This document shows positions 15,120 through 21,825 of a DNA stretch of 21,825 nucleotides, in pieces (position 1 is the first letter of the stretch; the number at the start of each line of letters is the position of its first letter). Made by a program: the position numbers and the translations under genes. The notes beneath the pieces were generated by a model, which searched no databases, was not told the origin of the DNA, and saw nothing but the letters and a program-made list of their open reading frames with translations. Source of the stretch: an uncultured Alphaproteobacteria bacterium (GTDB lineage Bacteria; Pseudomonadota; Alphaproteobacteria; Caulobacterales; Parvularculaceae); NCBI GenBank assembly GCA_938003575.1, contig CALKYG010000233.1:1-21825 (forward strand), written 5' to 3'.

Positions 15120-15757
15120 GCCGCCGCCAGTTCCTTCAGCGCTCGCTTGATCAGGCCTTCAACACTCGCCTCCCCGCCCGCCCCCGCGGCCGCCGCATCG
15201 ACCGCGCGGCGCGCCTCGACGCTGTCATAGCCGAGATGGCACTGCGCCGACACGGCGTCGGCGAGAACGGACGCCTTTGCGGCGGCCGGCGATTTATCCG
15301 CTCCGGCCGCGAGCTGACGCGCGATGATTTTCAGCGTCCCGCCCGAAGCGCCCGCGAGAGCGCCGAGTTTTGATTGCAGCTCGGTCGCAATGCGCTGCGC
15401 AAGCTTCCGGCCGACGCCATGCGCCCGGGCTATCGCCGTTATGTCTTCAGCGACGATCGCATCATAGAGATCGTCCGGCGGCAACACCTGCAACACGGCG
15501 AGCGCATGCTTCGCGCCGACCCCCTGAACGCCCGTCAACAGACGAAACGCGCGGCGCTCGCCGTCATTCTCAAATCCATAGAGGCGAATGAGGTCCTCGC
15601 GAACGATCGTCTCTATGCTGAGCGTCGCCGCGTCGCCGACGGCGAGATGAGACAAGAGCCGCGCATGAGCGTGCACTTCATAACCGACGCCCGCAACATC
15701 GATAAGCGCAGTATCGGCGTCGATCGCGGCTACAGTTCCCTTCAGACGTCCGATCAT
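15116..15757 (-). CDS. ruvA: Holliday junction recognition protein RuvA
   Basis: A 213-residue DNA-binding protein that forms a tetramer on four-way junctions and loads RuvB. Domain I is an OB fold (1-63, [20 protein letters not shown]…). Domain II has two helix-hairpin-helix motifs (about 72-90, [15 protein letters not shown], and 107-125, [16 protein letters not shown]). After an Ala-rich linker (about 135-160), domain III (about 162-213) is the RuvB-binding helix bundle containing [14 protein letters not shown]. It is slightly longer than E. coli RuvA (203) because of the linker. It overlaps ruvC and ruvB by 4 bases at each end. Confidence 0.97.
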   Translation of the reverse strand: MIGRLKGTVAAIDADTALIDVAGVGYEVHAHARLLSHLAVGDAATLSIETIVREDLIRLYGFENDGERRAFRLLTGVQGVGAKHALAVLQVLPPDDLYDAIVAEDITAIARAHGVGRKLAQRIATELQSKLGALAGASGGTLKIIARQLAAGADKSPAAAKASVLADAVSAQCHLGYDSVEARRAVDAAAAGAGGEASVEGLIKRALKELAAA

Positions 15758-16260
15758 GCGCTGGCCTTCATGACTTCACGCATTCCCCGGTGATGCGCGT
15801 GACAGATGGCGCAGGCGAGGGCGTCGGCGGCGTCCGCCGCCTGCGCGCCGGAAGTCGGCAACAGAACACGGACCATCGCCTGAACCTGCCCCTTGTCGGC
15901 GTGACCGCGCCCGACGACGGATTTTTTCACGGTATTGGCCGCGTATTCGGCTACTGGAATCCCGGCGAGCGCCGGCGCCAGCAGCGCGACGCCCCGCGCC
16001 TCCCCCAGAACCAGCGCGTCGCGAGGGCTGGCGTTGACGAAGGTTTCCTCAACGGCCGCCTCCGCCGGCGTCGACTCCGCGATGAGCTGGGCGAGTCCCT
16101 CATGGATCGCGGCGAGCCTGTCGGCGCGGGAGAGCGTGCGTTTAGGGCGGATCACGCCGGCCGCGAGGAAGGAAAGCCGCGTTCCATAGGCCTCAATGAC
16201 GCCCCACCCGGTCGCGCCGGAGCCCGGATCGATGCCCAAAATGCGAATCACGCCCGTCAT
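15754..16260 (-). CDS. ruvC: Holliday junction resolvase RuvC
   Basis: A 168-residue dimeric endonuclease that cleaves Holliday junctions symmetrically. The four acidic catalytic residues are visible: Asp11 in [14 protein letters not shown], Glu71 in AAVEETFVN, and Asp143/Asp146 in [10 protein letters not shown]. The basic [10 protein letters not shown] segment (118-125) is also conserved. The length is near normal. No Shine-Dalgarno sequence is seen before ATG 16260. ruvC is the first gene of the ruvC-ruvA-ruvB run, each overlapping the next by 4 bases. A LexA-like direct repeat lies 22 bases upstream of the start codon. yebC, which often precedes ruvC, is not present here; a Sel1-repeat gene takes that place. 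Confidence 0.97.
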   Translation of the reverse strand: MTGVIRILGIDPGSGATGWGVIEAYGTRLSFLAAGVIRPKRTLSRADRLAAIHEGLAQLIAESTPAEAAVEETFVNASPRDALVLGEARGVALLAPALAGIPVAEYAANTVKKSVVGRGHADKGQVQAMVRVLLPTSGAQAADAADALACAICHAHHRGMREVMKASA

Positions 16261-16281
16261 GGCGCGAGACTAGGCGGTTCG

Positions 16282-16296
16282 GAACAAAAGGGAAAC
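16282..16296 (-). promoter_or_regulatory. Candidate LexA (SOS) box upstream of ruvCAB
   Basis: On the minus strand the sequence reads GTTT-CCCTTTT-GTTC. The alphaproteobacterial LexA site is the direct repeat GTTC-N7-GTTC, so this differs at one of eight specified positions and keeps the exact 7-base spacer. It lies 22 bases upstream of the ruvC ATG, overlapping the place where the promoter must be, and ruv genes are common SOS members. Confidence 0.5.
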
Positions 16297-16360
16297 TTTA
16301 ACTCGCCCCGTCAGCCGATCGGATTTCCACCGCGCGTCACGGCCGCGGATTGGAGGCCGA

Positions 16361-17458
16361 TCAGTTTCGCAAGCTGAGGGGCGGCGGCGTGCGCAGCCGG
16401 ACCGCTTTCTTGAGCGCGGCGGCCTGCGCCTTCAGCGGCTCTGGCGTGTCCGCGGAGGCTATCAGCCGGTCCGCGATCGCCATCGCGGCCGGTATGTCCC
16501 TTTCGCGTCCGTCTCCTTCGGACAAGGCGACAGCGTATAGAAAGGCGGACTGCGCATCGCCGGCGCGAAGGCCGCGCTCAAACCAGTCGGCGGCGAGGCC
16601 TTCCGCATCGCCGCGATGAACCATCAATCCCATCGCCGTGTTTGCCGGCGCAAATCCGCCTTCCGCCGCTTGCCGCATGTACCTGACCGCCTTGTCGGCG
16701 TCGGGCGCTCCGAGCGCCGGAGAATCGTAAATGAGCCCCAGATGGTAAGCGGCCTCCGCATGGCCGCGGGCAGCCGCATCGCTGAAATTCGCAGCAGCCT
16801 TTTGATAGCTTTGCGGCAAGCCGTCGCCGTTGAGCCAGGAAAGGCCGAGCCAGAACGCGCCCTCGGCGTCGCCCCTGCTTGCCGCCTTGGCGAAATGGTG
16901 CGCGGCGGCGACGCTGCTTTGCGCAACTCCCAATCCTTCTGCATACATGAGCCCGAGACGAACATCCGCACGCGGATCGCCCTGGGCGGCGGCGAGACGA
17001 AACCAGCCCGCTGCGCGCTCGAAATCCGGGTAAACTCCGTTGCCTTCGAAAGCGAGAACGCCGAGCGCAAGCTGCGCGTCTGCGTTGCCCGCGATCGCGG
17101 CGTCGCCATAGTGACGAAGCGCCGCGCCGATATCCGTCCTTACGCCCAATCCCTTTTCGTAAAGATAACCGAGAAGATGATTGGCGGCGGCGTCGCCGCG
17201 TCGCGCGAGCGGTTCGGCGAGCGCCATCGCTTTCTCAAAATCGCGTTCAAGCAGCGCCTTGTGCGCAAGCTCCATTTGCAGCCTGTCCGGGCCGGTCGCC
17301 GATTTCGGCGAGGCCGGCGCGGGCGAGTTGACCAGCGTTTCAAGCGCCTTTGGGGACGACATCGCCCGCGACTGCGCCCGCCATTCCTGCGCCATTCCGG
17401 GACAGGCGAGGGAGGCGGTCGCCGTCCCGATCAGCAAAATCCGTTGAACTCGACCCAT
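16361..17458 (-). CDS. Exported Sel1-repeat (TPR-like) protein
   Basis: A 365-residue protein. The N-terminus (MGRVQRILLIGTATASLA, ending GMAQ) is a signal peptide, so it is probably periplasmic. From about residue 75 to 340 it is made of Sel1-like repeats with the pattern 'A…LG.lY..G.GV..d…A..w…AA..G…A', for example LLGYLYEKGLGVRTDIGAAL and LGLMYAEGLGVAQSSVAAAH. At least seven units are visible. Sel1 proteins act as scaffolds in signalling and envelope stress; no partner is indicated here. Start ATG 17458 is preferred over the upstream frame to 17503 because it begins the signal peptide and has GGGGCGG upstream. It lies between thiE and ruvC on the same strand. Confidence 0.82.
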   Translation of the reverse strand: MGRVQRILLIGTATASLACPGMAQEWRAQSRAMSSPKALETLVNSPAPASPKSATGPDRLQMELAHKALLERDFEKAMALAEPLARRGDAAANHLLGYLYEKGLGVRTDIGAALRHYGDAAIAGNADAQLALGVLAFEGNGVYPDFERAAGWFRLAAAQGDPRADVRLGLMYAEGLGVAQSSVAAAHHFAKAASRGDAEGAFWLGLSWLNGDGLPQSYQKAAANFSDAAARGHAEAAYHLGLIYDSPALGAPDADKAVRYMRQAAEGGFAPANTAMGLMVHRGDAEGLAADWFERGLRAGDAQSAFLYAVALSEGDGRERDIPAAMAIADRLIASADTPEPLKAQAAALKKAVRLRTPPPLSLRN

Positions 17459-17517
17459 GAATGGCCGCCCCTGACACGCTGCCCGGGGCCGCCGGAGCAT
17501 CAATCGTGCCGGGAAGG

Positions 17518-18168
17518 CTAGCGCGCGGCGCGGATCGCCTCGGCAAGCCTTTTCACCGCCTTCTGCGGGCCTTCCGCGTCATTCCAGACGGCGCTCGAGA
17601 CCGCTATGAAATCGGCGCCGGCGCGGACGATCGGGGCGCAATTGTCCGCCGTGATCCCGCCGATTGCGACGCAGGGCACTGTCGTCGCCATCACCCAATC
17701 TTCGATCAGCGAAGCGTCGGCGCGCAAGGGAGCCTCTTTCGTCCGCGTCGGAAAGAATGCGCCAAACGCGACGTAGTCGGCCCCGGCCTCTCCGGCGCGC
17801 ATCGCAAGATCATAAGAATTGTGGCACGTGACGCCTATGGTCGCCTCAACCCCGAGAATTTTCCGCGCCTCTTCACAGCGCACATCCTGCTGGCCGACAT
17901 GCACGCCGTCCGCGCCTGCGCGTTTCGCAAGATCAGGCCGATCATTGATCAGGAAATGAACGCCGGCTGGGCGGACGACCCCCGCAATCGCTTCCGCCGC
18001 CCTGAGAATGTCATCGTCGCCTGCCGGAACCCCGTCGTACGACTTCAGTCGCAGTTGCAGGCAGGCGACATCGCCGCCGCCCAAGACGGATTTCAGGGTT
18101 TCGGCGAACCGCCCGATATCAGGGATCATGGGCGGCGTGATGAGATAAAGGCGGCACGCTTCAGTCAT
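17518..18168 (-). CDS. thiE: Thiamine phosphate synthase ThiE
   Basis: A 216-residue TIM-barrel enzyme that joins HMP-pyrophosphate and the thiazole phosphate to make thiamine phosphate. Family segments in order: LYLITPP, ACLQLRLKS (pyrophosphate/Mg region), FLINDRPDLAKRAGADGVHV followed by GQQD, IGVTCHNSYDLA, ADYVAFGAFFPTRTK, CVAIGGITADN and GADFIAVSSAVW. The CHN in 'GVTCHNS' replaces the more usual S-x-H/T-x of other ThiE groups, as seen in alphaproteobacterial homologues. Start ATG 18168 is chosen on homology; there is no strong Shine-Dalgarno sequence and the frame stays open upstream over the pseudogene. No TPP riboswitch was recognised in the upstream 300 bases. Confidence 0.93.
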   Translation of the reverse strand: MTEACRLYLITPPMIPDIGRFAETLKSVLGGGDVACLQLRLKSYDGVPAGDDDILRAAEAIAGVVRPAGVHFLINDRPDLAKRAGADGVHVGQQDVRCEEARKILGVEATIGVTCHNSYDLAMRAGEAGADYVAFGAFFPTRTKEAPLRADASLIEDWVMATTVPCVAIGGITADNCAPIVRAGADFIAVSSAVWNDAEGPQKAVKRLAEAIRAAR

Positions 18169-18181
18169 GCCGAGGCAATAG

Positions 18182-18466
18182 TATGAAGCCGCGCAAATTG
18201 GGAGGCCCCTGACGTCGCTGATTCTCGCCGCCGCAGCAGCCGAGCCGCCTTGCAGGGTCGCCGCTGAAGGAACGGCGCTTGATTTCTGGGTCGGCGATTG
18301 GATCGCGACATCGGAAGACGGCTTCGTCCGCAATTCCATCAGCCCTGCGGCGGAGGGATGCGCCATCCTCGAACATTGGCGCGGCGGCGAGGGCTATTCG
18401 CTCTTCGCCTTCGACGCCGGCGCGACACGGCCCACGGCTCTCGACGGCCATAACGCACGTCCATGA
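18182..18466 (+). pseudogene. Broken remnant of a small secreted 'DFWxGxW' family gene (DUF1579-like)
   Basis: An open frame from just after TAG (18179-18181) to TGA (18464-18466) has no ATG, GTG or TTG start. It encodes a signal-like LTSLILAAAAAEP, then ALDFWVGDWIATSEDG and GCAILEHWRGGEGYSLFAFD. That 'lDFW.GdW…..g…..I…..GCai.EhW.g..g.slf.yd' layout is the N-terminal half of small uncharacterised proteins of about 150-180 residues. The copy stops after about 85 codons in unrelated residues (TRPTALDGHNARP). An ATG at 18184 (MKPRKLGGP, then stop) is in another frame, so a one-base shift near 18203-18208 would join it to the signal sequence. The likely reading is a frameshifted and 3'-truncated gene. 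A CTG start at 18209 behind GGGAGG is a less likely alternative. Confidence 0.55.
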
Positions 18467-18491
18467 CCGTTCCGCCCTGGCGAGGCTCGGA

Positions 18492-20420
18492 TTATATGAA
18501 CCCGAGCGATTTCAGCAGCAGCTTGAAATCCTCTCGCCTGCGCAAGGCGTCGAGCGTCGGATCGATATAGGCGTAGGTTAAACCGGAATCCCCGAGCTCG
18601 AGCGCGCGTTTGAGGACGGTCATCGCCTCGTCGGCGCGCCCCCAGCCCGAAAGCACCTGCGCCTGTTGATAAAGTCCGGCGTCGCCGTATTTCGAGACAA
18701 GCTCCGCAAGCGCTGCCTCGGCAGCGGACGAATCATCAATCCGGCGCGCCGCAATCGCAATGGCCGGCAGGCGCATCATGCCGCTTTTCTCATTCTTCGC
18801 CGCGTCGATCGCCTCATCCGGCCGTCCGAGCGCAATCTTGGCCATGGCGATACGCGCATGAGAGTCGCTCAGTTTGGGATTCAACGACAGCGCATTCGTC
18901 ACTGACTGAATCGACGCCTCATACTTTCCTTCAGCATACTGCACGAATCCGACCCCGCGGTGGATTGTGGCGTTCAGAGGATCGAGTTCGCGCGCGCGCG
19001 CGATCGCCTCTCTCGCAGTGTCAAAGCGGCGCGTAGCGGCGGCGTACAGCGCATAACGCGCAATCACCGGCGCGTATCCGGCGCCCAGCCTATAGGATCT
19101 TTCATAGGGTTCGCGCGCCTCTGCGACCTTCAACTGCGCCTGGAAGAGCACATAGCCCAGCGTCGAATAGGCGTCCGCGGAGGACGGCCCGAATTCTATC
19201 GCCCGCCGCGCCGCTTCGGCAGCGCTCTCGTAATAGAGATGCGCCTTGACGATATTGTCAGCCGTGTTGCCGAGCGACGTCAGCGACCGAGCCTTTGCGG
19301 CGTATGCTGCGCCGAAATTCGGGTCGCGGGCCAGGGCGCGATCGAAATGCGCCAAAGCGGAGAGATCAGCTTCCAGGCTCGTTGCAAGGGCGTACAGTTC
19401 GTTGCCCTTGAGGTAGTCGTCAAAAGCGGCGGAATCCCTGGTTGCGCCGAATGAAGCGCCCTCCTCCGGATCTTTGATATCGACGGCGAGTTCTCTTGTC
19501 ACCGCTGCGGCGATCGCGTCCTGAACCTGCGACAGCTCCGCCATGGGGTGATCGAAGGATTCTGACCATTTGCTGAATCCGGTCTTGCCGTCGATGAGCT
19601 CGGTCGCGACCTTGAACCGATCGCCGGCAAAGCTGACATTGCCGTCGAGAAGGAACGATACGGCGAGCTCCTTCGCCATTTCCGACGCCGCCAGCGCGCG
19701 CTGCTTGACTGCTTCGCAGGATGCTTGCGCGACAACGCGCAATGAGGCGTTGCGCGCCAAGACTGACCGGACCTCAGCCGCAAGGCCGGCGCAAAGATAG
19801 TCCTGCTTTGCGTCGCCGGAAAGATTGCGGAACGGCAGGACGGCGACGCCGTTTTCAGCGAGCGCCGGCCAGTGCGGCCGGAATGCGAAATACGCCGCCG
19901 CAAGGGCGGCGGCGCCGCCGCCGGCGGCGAGCGCCGCCCGACGATCAAGGACAAAGCCGGAAAGGGGCGCTTTGCCCTTACCCATAATGCGGTCGGGCTC
20001 CGACTGCGTCGCGATTTCGCCGGCGATGAAGCGCCTGAGGTCGGAGAGAAAGACGCGCCAGGCCGGGTCGTCTTCGGCGCCGCGCCAATGCGCAAGGTCA
20101 GCCGTTTGCGTCAGTTCAAACATAATCGGACGTTCGCACGCCTCGATCATGCAGGGAAAAAGCGTCTTGTTGCGCTGCGCCAGAGTCGCCTCGGCGCGGA
20201 CCCAGCGCGACGAGACCGATTTTTTCGACCACAGCACGACGACGGCCTTCGCCTCCCTGAGCGCGCGTTCGGTCACTTCGTCATAGGCTTCGCCGACCCT
20301 CAGACCGACGTCCCACCAGACCGAAAGGCCATCGCGCTCCAACGCCTCGGCAAAGATCCTGGCGCGGTCCTGATCGTCACGATTATAGGATAGGAAGATA
20401 TCCGGCACGATCGTCCCCAT
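18492..20420 (-). CDS. TIR domain / transmembrane / TolB-like / TPR protein
   Basis: A 642-residue protein (numbered from ATG 20420; an in-frame GTG at 20447 would add nine residues). Residues 5-130 form a TIR domain: DIFLSYNRDD (7-16), the WWD segment (35-37), and LWSKKSVSSRWVRAEA, where W73 and E77 fit the W-x3-E arrangement of TIR NADases. One Ala/Gly-rich membrane helix lies at about 162-179. Next comes a TolB-N/FlgO-like domain (about 191-311, starting VAVLPFRNLSGDAKQDYLCA), then TPR helices (about 330-635). The TIR would face the cytoplasm and the TPR part the periplasm if the N-terminus is inside. Such fusions are also annotated as 'adenylate cyclase'-type in alphaproteobacteria, but no cyclase domain is visible here. 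It lies 70 bases downstream of coq4 on the same strand and may be cotranscribed. Confidence 0.82.
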   Translation of the reverse strand: MGTIVPDIFLSYNRDDQDRARIFAEALERDGLSVWWDVGLRVGEAYDEVTERALREAKAVVVLWSKKSVSSRWVRAEATLAQRNKTLFPCMIEACERPIMFELTQTADLAHWRGAEDDPAWRVFLSDLRRFIAGEIATQSEPDRIMGKGKAPLSGFVLDRRAALAAGGGAAALAAAYFAFRPHWPALAENGVAVLPFRNLSGDAKQDYLCAGLAAEVRSVLARNASLRVVAQASCEAVKQRALAASEMAKELAVSFLLDGNVSFAGDRFKVATELIDGKTGFSKWSESFDHPMAELSQVQDAIAAAVTRELAVDIKDPEEGASFGATRDSAAFDDYLKGNELYALATSLEADLSALAHFDRALARDPNFGAAYAAKARSLTSLGNTADNIVKAHLYYESAAEAARRAIEFGPSSADAYSTLGYVLFQAQLKVAEAREPYERSYRLGAGYAPVIARYALYAAATRRFDTAREAIARARELDPLNATIHRGVGFVQYAEGKYEASIQSVTNALSLNPKLSDSHARIAMAKIALGRPDEAIDAAKNEKSGMMRLPAIAIAARRIDDSSAAEAALAELVSKYGDAGLYQQAQVLSGWGRADEAMTVLKRALELGDSGLTYAYIDPTLDALRRREDFKLLLKSLGFI

Positions 20421-20490
20421 CGCTCGGGGAGAAGGTACCTCAATCACGGTTCAAGGTCGATCCTCGAGGGCGGCCGCCGCCGCTCCTCGC

Positions 20491-21339
20491 TCACGCCGCC
20501 TCGGCGAGACCTTTCGCCTGTTCCCGCTGCGATTGCGTTTGCTTCACCTTCGGGCGAAGGACGGCATGCTTCTCTGTATACGGAATAGCGTTGTAGACCT
20601 TCGGTTCGATGAAGCCGAGCTCCGCGCGAACTTCCGCAAGCGGGCGGCGCAGCAGCTCCGCAACATCATGCTGTAGAAGGAAATCGACGCTATCGCCCAT
20701 CCTTGCAGCTTCGCGCGCGGCCTTCAGCGCGGGCATCGACCAGCGTTCGAGCTTGATCGCCGAAAGGCCCATGAAAATGATCAGTCTGAGCCCGGGATTG
20801 CGGGTCTGACGGCGAGTGAAAACGAGATTGCAGATTTCGCCGAGCGGGTCGCGCCCATAGCCTGTTATCACGTGCCAGAGGTCGTGACTGACCTCGAGAT
20901 GGGTGAACGCGCGCCTGAATTCGGCGAGTTCCGGATAATCCCTGAGACCGATCCCCGCTTCATCCGCAGCGTCGATGAGGCCCTTTGGCGTGAAGCCCGC
21001 TTCGTCCATGAAATCGACATAAGCCTTTCCGAACGAGCCTTCAGGGTATTTTCGAAGGCTCGCAAAATCGCCAAGGATGTCCTCAAGCAAGACGGGCTCG
21101 GTCACGACGCGGCGGCCGTAAGGCGTTGAGACAAACCGGTTGAAAAGGCGCCGGCCGGAATCGCGCGAGAGCGCTGTGACGACTTCGAACACCTGCCGCG
21201 TATCGTCTTTGTTAAGAATCAGCTTCACGGCCGAAACCAGCGCGTGCAGGGGACGGAATTTCGGGCTGGGCGGGGTTGCAAACCCTTGAACGTAAACGAG
21301 GTCTTCGGGCTTCAATGGAAGCGGGGCTGGGTTGCTCAT
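20491..21339 (-). CDS. coq4: Ubiquinone biosynthesis protein Coq4
   Basis: A 282-residue Coq4-family protein. The family metal-site motif HDxxHx11E is exact: H152, D153, H156 and E168 in SHDLWHVITGYGRDPLGEIC. The flanking FRRAFTHLEV and the downstream LVFTRRQTRNPGLRL region also fit. In yeast and in alphaproteobacteria Coq4 is needed for coenzyme Q synthesis, and recent work links it to replacing the C1 carboxyl group of the ring. AGGA lies 8 bases before ATG 21339. A good sigma-70-type promoter and a dyad sit upstream, so it begins a transcription unit that could include the TIR gene. The C-terminus (about 260-282) is a polar Gln/Lys tail. Confidence 0.88.
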   Translation of the reverse strand: MSNPAPLPLKPEDLVYVQGFATPPSPKFRPLHALVSAVKLILNKDDTRQVFEVVTALSRDSGRRLFNRFVSTPYGRRVVTEPVLLEDILGDFASLRKYPEGSFGKAYVDFMDEAGFTPKGLIDAADEAGIGLRDYPELAEFRRAFTHLEVSHDLWHVITGYGRDPLGEICNLVFTRRQTRNPGLRLIIFMGLSAIKLERWSMPALKAAREAARMGDSVDFLLQHDVAELLRRPLAEVRAELGFIEPKVYNAIPYTEKHAVLRPKVKQTQSQREQAKGLAEAA

Positions 21340-21371
21340 GGCGGCGTCCTGGCTGGGCTTCTTGTTCTGAT

Positions 21372-21387
21372 TACACTGACTAGTTTA
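21372..21387. promoter_or_regulatory. Operator-like dyad over the predicted coq4 transcription start
   Basis: TACACT-GACT-AGTTTA is an imperfect inverted repeat (five of six positions pair) with a 4-base spacer. It contains ACTAGT and lies between the candidate -10 (21391-21396) and the coq4 ATG, across the expected start point near 21384. The ACTGACTAGT core resembles TetR-family operators in proteobacteria. No regulator gene is in view, and a chance occurrence is possible. Confidence 0.3.
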
Positions 21388-21390
21388 CTT

Positions 21391-21419
21391 TTCATAATGC
21401 GCCGCCGCCCGCTTTTCAA
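21391..21419 (-). promoter_or_regulatory. Candidate sigma-70-type promoter of coq4
   Basis: On the minus strand, TTGAAA (21419-21414, five of six consensus bases) and TATGAA (21396-21391, four of six) are separated by exactly 17 bases. The predicted start is about 45 bases before the coq4 ATG. It lies in the 154-base gap between the aldolase stop codon and coq4, which holds no other recognisable feature apart from the dyad. Confidence 0.5.
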
Positions 21420-21493
21420 GAAGTGCGGAGCGAACGCCAAAACGGGCCGCAGCACGCGCCGAGGCCTCAATCGTGATTTGCGGCGAGTTTGGC

Positions 21494-21825
21494 CTAGGCC
21501 GCTTTTTCGAGCCCGTCAGACCATTCGCCGAGCTGGGCGAGGCCGTTCATTCTGGCCCTGTGCGCAAAGGCGCGCTGGCCGGCGGCGACATTCTCCGCCT
21601 TGCCGCCCCAGGCTTTGAGGGGCGCCGCCTGCAACGCCCGGCCGTAGGAGAAGGACAGCGCCCACGGCATCGCCTTGCGATACTCGGCGTTCATCGCATT
21701 CAGATTGGCTGTCGCTTCTTCATCAGACTGTCCGCCCGACAGAAAGGCAATGCCGGGCACCGCCGCGGGAACGGTCCGGCGGAAACACTTCACGGTCTTT
21801 TCAGCGATCTCCGCGACGCCCGCCT
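21494..21825 (-). CDS. Class I fructose-bisphosphate aldolase, C-terminal part (partial)
   Basis: About 110 C-terminal residues are present and the gene runs off the right edge; the frame stays open to the last base ([19 protein letters not shown]). [18 protein letters not shown] holds the phosphate-binding loop Ser-Gly-Gly of class I aldolase, and [18 protein letters not shown] holds the conserved 'SFSYGRALQ' with its phosphate-binding Arg. The Schiff-base lysine lies upstream and is outside the window. This glycolytic enzyme cleaves fructose-1,6-bisphosphate. An internal GTG at 21793 is not the real start. It is separated from coq4 by 154 bases that include the coq4 promoter, so the two are probably transcribed apart. 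Confidence 0.92.
   Translation of the reverse strand, partial: AGVAEIAEKTVKCFRRTVPAAVPGIAFLSGGQSDEEATANLNAMNAEYRKAMPWALSFSYGRALQAAPLKAWGGKAENVAAGQRAFAHRARMNGLAQLGEWSDGLEKAA

Noticed and set aside
16616..17521. 301-codon plus-strand frame opposite the Sel1-repeat gene
   Set aside because: The minus strand holds clear Sel1 repeats and a signal peptide. The plus-strand translation is Arg-rich and low in pattern.
18169..18480. TPP riboswitch upstream of thiE
   Set aside because: I looked for the conserved CTGAGA and ACC-TGATC-type core on the minus strand and did not find it. The stretch is explained by the gene remnant.
1..21825. CRISPR arrays, tRNA or rRNA genes, insertion sequences, phage genes or a multi-gene defence cluster
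   Set aside because: No regularly spaced repeats, transposase or integrase motifs, or RNA gene structures were seen by reading. The TIR protein stands alone as the only effector-like gene.

Overview
The window is a GC-rich stretch of chromosome from an alphaproteobacterium. The evidence is the lptC-lptA-lptB-rpoN-hpf-ptsN order, a DUF1150 protein, a ruvC-ruvA-ruvB operon with an alphaproteobacterial LexA-type site, a Coq4-type ubiquinone protein, and a TonB-dependent receptor tail ending in Phe. A Caulobacterales/Parvularculales/Hyphomonadaceae-like lineage is my best guess, but the sequence alone does not fix the genus.

Left part (1-6611): the tail of a TonB-dependent receptor with a strong terminator; two TadE/TadG-like pseudopilin-type genes; a convergent secreted YbjN-family gene; rsmB; a Bax-inhibitor-1 family membrane protein; a TTC38-like TPR protein; and a short RNase D. 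Most of these units are closed by visible hairpin terminators.

Middle (6716-11911): an operon-like run for LPS transport (lptC, lptA, lptB), then sigma-54 (rpoN), the long ribosome hibernation factor (hpf) and the nitrogen-PTS EIIA (ptsN). DUF1150 faces it from the other strand and has a heat-shock-like promoter.

Right part (12078-21825, all real genes on the minus strand): a PLP-dependent threonine/serine dehydratase coupled to a polytopic membrane protein; ruvB, ruvA and ruvC with overlapping ends and a candidate SOS box; a Sel1-repeat exported protein; thiE; a broken plus-strand gene remnant; a large TIR-transmembrane-TolB-like-TPR protein; coq4 with a plausible promoter and operator; and the C-terminal end of a class I fructose-bisphosphate aldolase.

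Most of the window is core chromosome. I see no CRISPR array, tRNA, rRNA, insertion sequence, integrase or phage gene. The least ordinary stretch is 18.2-21.4 kb, where a TIR effector-like membrane protein sits beside a decayed gene and coq4, between aldolase and thiE. I do not claim a new defence system there; the TIR protein is the best candidate for follow-up.
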